Of a DNA stretch of 55,635 nt, positions 48,843-55,237 are shown piece after piece. The notes under the pieces are model-generated. The model was not told the DNA's origin and made no database searches. It saw nothing but the letters and a program-made list of their open reading frames with translations. The position numbers were made by a program, and so were the translations under genes. Source of the DNA: Bacteroidetes bacterium GWE2_42_24 (lineage in GTDB: Bacteria > Bacteroidota > Bacteroidia > Bacteroidales > TTA-H9); contig MEOA01000030.1 of assembly GCA_001768515.1 (NCBI GenBank), positions 1 to 55,635 of the forward strand, given 5' to 3'. Positions within the stretch are counted from its first letter, which is position 1; each line of letters opens with the position of its first letter.

Positions 48843-49955
48843 ATGAGAAAGCTAATCTTCCTCCTTCTGTTTGGCGGTATCCTTCTGTTAGCCTGCAAGA
48901 AAACAGAGAAAACCGATCCAAATCAGGTAATCATCGAACAGCTGAAGAGTGCGGCCGACAGTGTCATTGGCAACACGAAAGTTCCCGGACTTGTGGCTCT
49001 GGTAGTGGATCACAAGCGGGGGATAGACTGGCTTTATGCAGTTGGACAGGGCGATCTGTCGAACGGTCAGCCAATGAATGCTGAAAACACCTTCCGGATT
49101 GGGAGTTGCACGAAAACATTTACACTGACAGTATTACTTCAACTGGCCGGCGAAGGGAAAATCTCGCTCACCGACAAACTGTCGAAATACTTCCCTGAAT
49201 ATCCTAAGGCCGACAGCATCACTATCACCATGCTTTGCAACATGACAAGCCGGATACACGATTTCTTTCATATTGAACCATCGTTGTTCATCACCATGCG
49301 ACAGAACCCAACCAAGGTTTGGGACCCCAATGAACTGATTGGCTTAGGCTTTGCAAGCGGGTTCGACTCTATCCCGGGAAAAGGGTTTGGCTATTCCAAT
49401 ACCAACACATTCATCCTGGGCAAGATCATCGAAAAGCTAACAAACAACACTCTCGAAACAGAAATTAATAACCGCATCATCCGGCCACTTCAGCTTACCA
49501 ATTCAGGTTTCCTTACATCAGGGATCGAATTACCCGGTACCCATGGAAGGGGGTACTATTTTATCGACTACATTCCCGGTGAAGACTTTACCGAATTCTT
49601 TGATGTTTCAGTGTATTGGGCTGCTGGAGCAGCCTATTCAACACCTCGTGAACTGCAACGTTTTGCAGAGGCGCTGGTGGGCGGAGGTTTGTTGCCCGAT
49701 TCGCTTCAGTATAAAAGGCTAAACAATAATTTCTACGTATTACCGGATGTTGCTTATGGGCTTGGAATTATGAAGAGGGGTACCTTTTACGGGCATAGCG
49801 GGGAGATGCCTGGCTTCATGACCAATATGTATCACAGCAACGAAAAAGATTGTACCATTATCATTTACTACAATTCTTTGCTCATTGGTTCTGAAAATGA
49901 TCCCGGAGTTCTCTTTATCAAATTTTTGAATATTTTATACGGTGATAATTATTAA
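48843..49955 (+). CDS. lipoprotein serine hydrolase, class C beta-lactamase / D,D-peptidase family
   Basis: From ATG 48843 the 370 residues open with a lipoprotein signal (MRKLIFLLLFGG, lipobox LLLAC); the longer frame to 48792 lacks a signal at its start. The serine-hydrolase triad of this fold is present: SxxK in IGSCTKTFTL, YxN in GYSNTNTF, and HxG in YGHSGEMPGF. These proteins can be D-alanyl-D-alanine carboxypeptidases, esterases or amidases; the sequence does not decide. It is probably not a true AmpC, because the surrounding motifs fit the general beta-lactamase-related group. Confidence 0.88.
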   Translation: MRKLIFLLLFGGILLLACKKTEKTDPNQVIIEQLKSAADSVIGNTKVPGLVALVVDHKRGIDWLYAVGQGDLSNGQPMNAENTFRIGSCTKTFTLTVLLQLAGEGKISLTDKLSKYFPEYPKADSITITMLCNMTSRIHDFFHIEPSLFITMRQNPTKVWDPNELIGLGFASGFDSIPGKGFGYSNTNTFILGKIIEKLTNNTLETEINNRIIRPLQLTNSGFLTSGIELPGTHGRGYYFIDYIPGEDFTEFFDVSVYWAAGAAYSTPRELQRFAEALVGGGLLPDSLQYKRLNNNFYVLPDVAYGLGIMKRGTFYGHSGEMPGFMTNMYHSNEKDCTIIIYYNSLLIGSENDPGVLFIKFLNILYGDNY

Positions 49956-50439
49956 GTCTCTGGTTTATGGAAGGTACAAATTAAAAAGCAGCATGCTGCT
50001 TTCATCTGGTTAACAAAACCGGAAGGAAGAGTTTCCACAAGGTACAGAATCTTTTCTTTAACGTACATTACACTATCAAAATACCCTCTCCATCATTTTA
50101 CAGATAGCCAGCTAGTCCCACTTACTACAACTGTAATCATTTTGCATTGCTCTATTTTCATTTTTAACGCGAAAAGCCACGTGCAGGTGTAGCTCTTTTG
50201 TTCCCGGGTTCATTGGCCCTGGGGTACTTTATGGCGAATCTTGATCCCTCTATTGTCCTGTGGGTTGAGCAATACCATGCCCTCGTCGCCGGGAGCATAA
50301 CGATCGACCCATTGATGCCAACACTTTTTAAAACTCTGCTATTAAATTACAATTATATTTACGGTTGCCTACTATCCACAGGAGTTAATTGCCGGCTGCT
50401 TTGCCACCGACCACAACGATATATCATTTCTGTTTTTAT
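49956..50439. other. intergenic region left of the IS5 element
   Basis: No gene I can support. A stretch at about 50190-50350 has protein-like sequence on both strands, possibly a remnant, but I recognise no family. Confidence 0.4.
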
Positions 50440-51291
50440 GGTGGGTTCTAAAATTTCTTTTTTCCGACATTTCTAATTGAAAACCAATAGCTATTACCAT
50501 TATAATGCCTGCGAATCATGTACTGAAGCATCTGTTACTACAAATGTGTTGATAAACTTGCTTTTTGAGTCCACTTTTACATGGTTCTTATAACCATAAT
50601 ACCTCTCTCCATTTTTCTTTGTCCAACGTGCATCAATATCTTTGTGCTGTTTTTTGGCAGGTTGGTCTTTCCACAAACCATCACCTTCTCCCTTTTTATC
50701 TTCTCGTTCTCCTCTTGTGTATTGCGTTGGCGGGGTGCTATGGTAAAGCTTGCATCGATTAATTTCCCTTCACTAAAGATCAGGTTCTTCTCCTCCATAA
50801 ACTGCAGGAATTGTGCGAACAACAGCTCTACAATTCCTTTCTTTGTTAACTCCTCCCTAAAAGCCCAAACCGTTTTTTCGTCAGGTACCTTTATCACCAG
50901 TTTCCAATCCTAAAAAAAATTTAAAGCTTGTCCGGTCTAAAATCTGGTACTCCACCTGACAGTCGCTAAGTCCAAAATAGCGTTACAATATCATTATTTT
51001 AAACATCAACACAACATCAAAAGGTTTTGCCCCAGCATTGCTCTTCTTTTCTGTATTCAGAAGATGGGGTTCAAGCATGGACGAAATTTCTCAAAGTCTA
51101 TCACCATACTAATTCTTTCCAAAGGATTACCCTTGGCCGATAAATATGATACCGCATTCTCTTCATCAAATAGTCCCTTTTCCCTTTTGTTTTGAATTGA
51201 TGGTTTGCCATTGGCTTTTTGTCTTATTTGTCAGGCAATTATAAAACTATTTATTTGAATAGCAATGATTTAAAATATAGAACTCCCTTTA
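50440..51291 (-). mobile_element. degenerate, internally deleted IS5-family element
   Basis: The left end (50440, GGTGGGTTCTAAAATTTC) and the right end (about 51291, whose complement reads AGGGAGTTCTATATTT) are imperfect terminal inverted repeats sharing the GTTCTA core. The left end is also found at 55238, where a second copy ends. Inside lies a transposase relic. The element is only about 850 bp because sequence coding for the C-terminal half of the transposase is missing. Confidence 0.75.
50500..51211 (-). pseudogene. IS5-family transposase, frameshifted and 3'-deleted
   Basis: The relic can be read in segments on the minus strand: MANHQFKTKGKR, then GLFDEENAVSYLSAKGNP and a VIDFEKFRP block, FDVVLMFKIMIL-RYFGLSDCQVEY, VPDEKTVWAFREELTKKG, LIDASFTIAPRQRNTQEEN, and finally HKDIDARWTKKNGERYYGY with a VVTDASVHDSQ end. 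These are the normal consecutive blocks of IS5-group DDE transposases, but at least three frame changes separate them. The protein stops right after VHDSQAL, where the element's terminal sequence begins, so the catalytic C-terminal part is deleted. It cannot be active. Confidence 0.85.
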
Positions 51292-51447
51292 GTTACCTTA
51301 AATTTAATATTACCTTCAACCACAACAGCCGATTTTCCGCTGAATTATTTCAATAACTGCCCGTAAGTACAAAGCCTGTAAAGGGATGTAGTTCAACATG
51401 TACTCATTGCCGGGTCTTGCAGACCGCTCAGAGTCCTATTTATTATG
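51287..51447 (-). repeat. structured repeat, copy 1 (161 bp)
   Basis: Nearly identical to 53708-53868; the right 95 bp also occur at 54693-54787. It begins 6 bp after the stop codon of the class D beta-lactamase gene (on the minus strand) and ends at the IS5 element. The core ...GAGTACATGTTGAAC ... ATGTACTTACGGGCAG... folds into a long imperfect hairpin. Confidence 0.85.
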
Positions 51448-51453
51448 TGCCGC

Positions 51454-52272
51454 TTATTTTATTATATTGAGTTCCTTCAATATTTTTTTTGTCAACTCAA
51501 TTCGGAAATTACTCTTTAAATCACTGAAATCATTTACTATTATATTCATCGCAAATATTCTTGTTCCCGATTCTGTTTCCACAAAACCAACATACCAACC
51601 TATTACTTTATTATCCCAGCAATCGCCACTGCCTGTTTTCCCATATAATTTGTATTCAGGTGTTATCTCATTGAGCATTATTCCTTTTACTGCTTCCTGG
51701 TTTTTATCGGAAAATCCGGATAGTTGATGTGAATATAATTTCTTTAAAAACGCTATCTGTTCATCTATTGAAATCTCTAAAGAACCACAAAGCCAATAAG
51801 AATCTAGTCCACTTGATATATCATTATTGCCATAATCCAATCTTGAAACCATGTTTTTCATTCGCTCTGATCCAACTCTTCTGGCTAATTCCTGATAATA
51901 CCAGACACAGGAATATTTAATTGCTCTTTTTAAAGACAAATCTTCGTACCAATGTTTGAAAGGTTCATTTGTTAATTGAAAAGTATCTCTGGGATGAAGA
52001 ATACTATCATATTTAATTACAAAGCCTGTATCGGCTATTACTCCTGTCTCCAACCCAATCAAAGAGTTGGGAATCTTAAATGTTGAGCATGGAGAAAACC
52101 TTTTTTTACATTGCTCAGAATTGTATTGAAAATAATGATCCGTTTTTAAATCATAAATACTGAATCCACCAACAAAATTACCATAATAGGAATTGAGGTC
52201 AAGGGTGTCAATCTTTTGACCAATTGAATTAAAAGTCAATAAAACAAAACTGAAAGTTAGTAAATATTTCAT
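51454..52272 (-). CDS. class D (OXA-type) beta-lactamase
   Basis: Secreted serine beta-lactamase that hydrolyses penicillins and, in some relatives, carbapenems. The 272 residues begin with a signal peptide (cut after NSIGQ). All class D motifs are intact: CSTFK (Ser nucleophile, Lys), SCVWYYQ (SxV), DYGNND (YGN), the omega-loop Trp in SYWLCGSLEIS, and YGKTGSG (KTG). A strong Shine-Dalgarno (AAAAGGAG, 52279-52286) lies 6 nt before the ATG, unlike the other genes here. It is related to the OXA enzymes reported from Bacteroidota. It is followed by structured repeat copy 1 and preceded by an attC-like site. Confidence 0.93.
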   Translation of the reverse strand: MKYLLTFSFVLLTFNSIGQKIDTLDLNSYYGNFVGGFSIYDLKTDHYFQYNSEQCKKRFSPCSTFKIPNSLIGLETGVIADTGFVIKYDSILHPRDTFQLTNEPFKHWYEDLSLKRAIKYSCVWYYQELARRVGSERMKNMVSRLDYGNNDISSGLDSYWLCGSLEISIDEQIAFLKKLYSHQLSGFSDKNQEAVKGIMLNEITPEYKLYGKTGSGDCWDNKVIGWYVGFVETESGTRIFAMNIIVNDFSDLKSNFRIELTKKILKELNIIK

Positions 52273-52278
52273 TCGAAG

Positions 52279-52286
52279 CTCCTTTT
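52279..52286 (-). promoter_or_regulatory. strong ribosome-binding site of the beta-lactamase gene
   Basis: AAAAGGAG, 6 nt before the ATG. Such a strong Shine-Dalgarno is rare in Bacteroidota and is not seen before the chromosomal genes of this window. Confidence 0.7.
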
Positions 52287-52294
52287 AAGTGACA

Positions 52295-52433
52295 TATAAC
52301 GATCCGCAGCGACACACAGTAGGCGGCTTAGAATTATTAATCTGTCTTGAAAGCACAAGTTAGAAAAGAAGAATTTAGCGTCCAATTTGTACCATCCCGC
52401 CAGTTGTGGGTAGGTACTGTTTGAGGGCGTTAT
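52295..52433 (-). repeat. attC-like recombination site between gluzincin and beta-lactamase genes
   Basis: On the minus strand it starts with ATAACG overlapping the TAA stop of the upstream gene and ends with CGTTAT before the beta-lactamase. Inner boxes CAAACAGTA (52423-52415) and TACTGTGTG (52321-52313) are complementary at 8 of 9 positions. The outer boxes, the overlap with the stop codon and the roughly 140-bp length resemble integron attC sites. The box spacings differ on the two sides (4 and 11 nt), so the call is tentative. Confidence 0.5.
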
Positions 52434-53221
52434 TCTATCTTTTCATGCTCTAAATACTGAATCCATTGTTGTTCCAGGGCGTTTTTTGATAAACCATATA
52501 TAATTTCAATATTTTCAGGCTTCTTTATCAGTAAAACCAATTTATCAATACCATATGTAACAATCAGGAATTCAACTATCGTTCCAGAGAATGCATAACC
52601 ATTCATTTTGCCAAATTCCATATCCGATGCTGCATCAAGTTCCGTCCATGTTGGCGGTGCTTTTTTCAACAAGCTTGATTCTACATATTTTCGAGTATGG
52701 TCATTTATCTGACCTGATTCATACAGAGCATATCCTTCACTAAGCCATTTTGGTAATGCAGCAATCCCTTTTTCTCCTACTGCATAATATATCGCCATAT
52801 GCACAAACTCATGGACAATCACCTGCATAAGAGATTCATAGGTATGAACCGTCCCCGGATTCAATGGTGATACCATCATTAAGTCATCACCATGGCAGGT
52901 TCCAACAACCCAGTCAGGTGCATCTGGCTGATTTATTGCCACATGAAAGGCCTTAACATTTGGGTAAACTCTCACATTGTTTTTTTTGTCAATTTGTATT
53001 CCTATATGGTTCATAATTTTGGAGTAGTTATTCTCTAAAGTTATTGCAAGTGAATCTAAAACTTTAATGTCACCTTTGGTAGAATAAAAATTGAAATGCT
53101 GACTCTCTTTAACAAAATTCAGTGAGTCGATATTTTGTCCGATTAATCTCGGTATTGTTAAAAGCACAAACATTCCTATCGAAAATCTATGCAAAACTAC
53201 ACGGCTTATTTTCATCCTCAT
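52430..53221 (-). CDS. exported gluzincin-like metallopeptidase (peptidase MA-like)
   Basis: The 263 residues have a signal peptide (about 1-29, ending LIGQ). Residues 130-175 carry the zinc site VIVHEFVHMAIYY (HExxH) and, downstream, PKWLSEGYALYESG with the third ligand Glu, the pattern of peptidase MA-like gluzincins. The rest resembles the short secreted peptidase-like proteins of this group. Biological substrate unknown. It lies between a decayed recombinase and the attC-like site, in the same orientation as the other cassette genes. Start could also be the ATG two codons later (53215). Confidence 0.78.
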   Translation of the reverse strand: MRMKISRVVLHRFSIGMFVLLTIPRLIGQNIDSLNFVKESQHFNFYSTKGDIKVLDSLAITLENNYSKIMNHIGIQIDKKNNVRVYPNVKAFHVAINQPDAPDWVVGTCHGDDLMMVSPLNPGTVHTYESLMQVIVHEFVHMAIYYAVGEKGIAALPKWLSEGYALYESGQINDHTRKYVESSLLKKAPPTWTELDAASDMEFGKMNGYAFSGTIVEFLIVTYGIDKLVLLIKKPENIEIIYGLSKNALEQQWIQYLEHEKIE

Positions 53222-53246
53222 GGTTTTAATATTTTGTTAGTCTGTT

Positions 53247-53440
53247 ATGATTATCAGATATTCCTATGCCGGCGTGTCAATAGCATTAATACCCGTTAAA
53301 GGTGGCGATATGGTTACTTTGCGCGGGCAGCGTAAAAGTACATTAAATAATTATATCCTACGCATTGCTCTGTTTGTAATCCGCCTTGGAAAGCTTCCGG
53401 AACAGATCGATCCTGAGGAGATTAACGAATACCATGTCGC
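53247..53440 (+). pseudogene. tyrosine recombinase (integrase) N-terminal relic
   Basis: The plus frame gives MVTLRGQRKSTLNNYILRI and IDPEEINEYHVALARSPKSS-SRSS, the N-terminal SAM-like domain of phage-type tyrosine recombinases. The next block of the family, FKHMVYGLRYYFR, is found one frame further as FKYMVY-stop-LRY-stop, so there is a frame change and two nonsense codons. The catalytic C-terminal domain (R-H-R-Y) is not visible. It is therefore a dead fragment. It faces the opposite way from the cassette genes around it. Confidence 0.6.
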
Positions 53441-53707
53441 ACTGGCCCGTAGTCCCAAATCATCTTCGCGCAGCAGTTTAAGTATATGGTTTACTGACTG
53501 CGCTATTAAAAGACAAGATGCTCATCATAAAAGTATTGCCCGGAATACGCTCGCCAAGTCGCATCATCCAAAGCCAAACCAATGCCATTGCTTAATGCCT
53601 TTCTAAAATGCCGTCTGTTCTGCACTGAAAGGGAAAACTATGCCATCATGTCCCTTAAAAATATCAAAACCATTCATTTATAGCACTATTCTATCAGAAC
53701 CAGATAA

Positions 53708-53868
53708 CTTTAGTTACCTCAAATTCATTAATACCTTCAACCACAACAGCCGATTTTCCTCTGAATTATATCAATAACTGCCCGTAAGTACATAGCCTGT
53801 TAAGGGATGTAGTTCAACATGTACTCATCGCCGGGTCATGCAGACTGCTCAGAGTCCTATTTATTATG
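53708..53868 (-). repeat. structured repeat, copy 2 (161 bp)
   Basis: Full-length match to copy 1 (51287-51447). It starts 14 bp after the stop of the zinc-ribbon gene, next to the box CGCGCCATAAT, and ends near 53708 in sequence unlike any copy 1 flank. Confidence 0.85.
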
Positions 53869-53882
53869 GCGCGTTTATTTTT

Positions 53883-54482
53883 TCAATTCGTTTGGTTTCT
53901 GTGTCGAATAAAATCAACCAATACACTTTCCTTATCCCAATTTGTCCTTAATTCACCAACGTTCTCTAAGGCAAATTGAGTCAAAATGGAATCGCTGATA
54001 ACCTCACGATTTTTGCTATCGCTCAATGATGAAATTATCGCATGAGGCGTACGAAATAATCCCCAAGGAATTCCCCACCACCCAAGCAAAGCGGTAGTAA
54101 TCATTGCATTATTTCTTTTTCTATCAGCACAGGCGTGACATAAGATTAATGGAGTCTTTTTGTAATGAGTAAAAACTATAAAACTCTTAACTTCACGAAT
54201 AAACGTCCCAATCAACGGAGAATTGCTCTGTCCACAATCAGGACATGCCAATTTTTTGATTTTTGATTTTAATTCTTTCAGCTCAGATTCAGTCAACTCT
54301 TTTGCTTGAGCCTCAATCCCTTTATTCAAGTTGGAATCTAATCCACGTTTTTTGATTTCCTCTTTTAAAATTGCAACAACATCAGGGTCTAAAGAACCAA
54401 TCTCATTTTTAGCCAAATGCTCAATTTTGTAATCATCAAATTCAGAATAATTTTTTCTAATCTGTTCTAAATCTATCCCCAT
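53883..54482 (-). CDS. zinc-ribbon protein, cassette gene of unknown function
   Basis: The 199 residues have a helical, charged N-terminal half (MGIDLEQIRKNYSEFDDY) and a middle zinc-ribbon-like pair of Cys motifs: ACPDCGQSN (CxxC) and ILCHACADRKRNN (CxxC), about 45 residues apart. A hydrophobic region (MITTALLGWWGIPWGLF) may dip into a membrane. I recognise no family with a known function. The gene lies between two cassette-like boundaries: GTTATGGCGC before it and GCGCCATAAT after it are inverted copies of each other. Confidence 0.72.
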   Translation of the reverse strand: MGIDLEQIRKNYSEFDDYKIEHLAKNEIGSLDPDVVAILKEEIKKRGLDSNLNKGIEAQAKELTESELKELKSKIKKLACPDCGQSNSPLIGTFIREVKSFIVFTHYKKTPLILCHACADRKRNNAMITTALLGWWGIPWGLFRTPHAIISSLSDSKNREVISDSILTQFALENVGELRTNWDKESVLVDFIRHRNQTN

Positions 54483-54520
54483 ATTTTATTAAGTGTTGAA
54501 TTGTCTTTTTTAAATGCGCC

Positions 54521-54647
54521 ATAACGGTGGCGGTATTAAATCGTTGGGAATTGCGGGCTACTTTCCTGTCCGGTTCATCGAACTTGATGCGTGGCAGAAA
54601 ATTTGAATAACCACATAATCCCCAATGTTTTATACCGCGTGTTGAAC
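54521..54647 (-). repeat. attC-like recombination site upstream of the zinc-ribbon gene
   Basis: On the minus strand it runs from GTTCAAC (fits RYYYAAC) to CCGTTAT. Inner arms GCGGTATAAAA (54638-54628) and TTTAATACCGC (54540-54530) pair at 10 of 11 positions, and CATTGGGG/CCCAACGA continues the stem. This fits the outer-box and inner-box plan of integron attC sites, with a central unpaired spacer. Just upstream a frame EFGIFDKAISGRWGLVQHAV then stop runs into the site, as cassette genes often do. Confidence 0.55.
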
Positions 54648-54690
54648 TAAACCCCACCTGCCCGAAATAGCTTTATCAAAAATACCAAAT
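54628..54690 (-). pseudogene. 3' end of a lost cassette gene
   Basis: Between repeat copy 3 and the attC-like site, the minus strand reads EFGIFDKAISGRWGLVQHAV then TAA, with the stop inside the attC-like arm. No start exists, since copy 3 of the structured repeat begins upstream. It looks like the last 20 codons of a cassette gene whose body was removed or replaced. Confidence 0.35.
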
Positions 54691-54692
54691 TC

Positions 54693-54787
54693 TATATCAA
54701 TAACTGCCCGTAAGTACATAGCCTGTTAAGGGATGTAGTTCAACATGTACTCATCGCCGGGTCATGCAGACTGCTCAGAGTCCTATT
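54693..54787 (-). repeat. structured repeat, copy 3 (95 bp, short form)
   Basis: Identical over almost its whole length to the right 95 bp of copy 2. It starts directly at the stop codon of the Imm32-like gene and overlaps it. The left 65 bp seen in copies 1 and 2 are missing. Confidence 0.85.
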
Positions 54788-55154
54788 AATTAGGCGTAGT
54801 TTTTTTCTTCTTGAAATCATCTTTCGGAATGTAGTTAGATGGGAATTCCTTTTTTCCTTTTGAATCCAATCTACCAATAATAGTTTCTATAGATGATTTA
54901 CTTAATTCAAGACTTGGTCTAAGGTGTAAATGCTCACGAGAGCCGATAGGCAAATATTTATCGTCAACATCCTCTTGGTCTAATTCCGCTAAATAAACAA
55001 GCTGTTTCGCGAGTGATTTTAAACCTTCTGAATCGCCATGAATTAATATTTCATTCCATTTTGTAATTTCACCATCAAAGTCATCCTCATTTTCAATCAC
55101 TTTAATATCAAGATGTCCATCTATCTCAAATCCTTTATTACTGCGATATTTCAT
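54786..55154 (-). CDS. Imm32-like immunity protein
   Basis: The 122 residues carry EILIHGDSEGLKSLAKQLV followed by LAELD and REHLHLRP. This matches the Imm32 pattern (I-x-G-D-x-E-G-L-x-x-L-A ... L-A ... H-x-H-L), a family of small proteins that protect cells from contact-dependent or polymorphic toxins. The C-terminus is basic (KDDFKKKKTTPN). The last 19 codons of another gene end 17 bp upstream, which could be the remains of a toxin partner. The family call rests on motif similarity only. Confidence 0.55.
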   Translation of the reverse strand: MKYRSNKGFEIDGHLDIKVIENEDDFDGEITKWNEILIHGDSEGLKSLAKQLVYLAELDQEDVDDKYLPIGSREHLHLRPSLELSKSSIETIIGRLDSKGKKEFPSNYIPKDDFKKKKTTPN

Positions 55155-55171
55155 TCTATTCAGATAAGTTC

Positions 55172-55237
55172 TTATTTTGTATCATATTGGTATTTTCTCA
55201 ATTCGTAATCAACAAATTCATCATCTGTCATCTTCAG
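55172..55237 (-). pseudogene. 3' end of a gene cut by the IS5 element
   Basis: The minus strand reads LKMTDDEFVDYELRKYQYDTK then TAA, directly after the IS end (55238). Only the C-terminal end is left; its protein-like sequence and its place 17 bp before the Imm32-like gene suggest a former operon partner. I cannot tell its family. Confidence 0.45.

Noticed and set aside
50198..50476. 92-residue plus-strand frame left of the IS5 relic
   Set aside because: It starts without a conserved beginning, runs into the IS end and matches no family I know; at best a remnant.
54457..54657. 66-residue minus-strand frame across the attC-like site
   Set aside because: It covers the palindrome itself and overlaps the zinc-ribbon gene's start; the reading is explained by the repeat.
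51287..54787. CRISPR array as an explanation for the three repeats
   Set aside because: The repeats are about 95-161 bp, irregularly spaced by whole genes and without cas genes.
51287..54787. Group II intron as an explanation for the structured repeats
   Set aside because: No reverse transcriptase, no domain V-like GAAA hairpin that I can place, and the length is too short.
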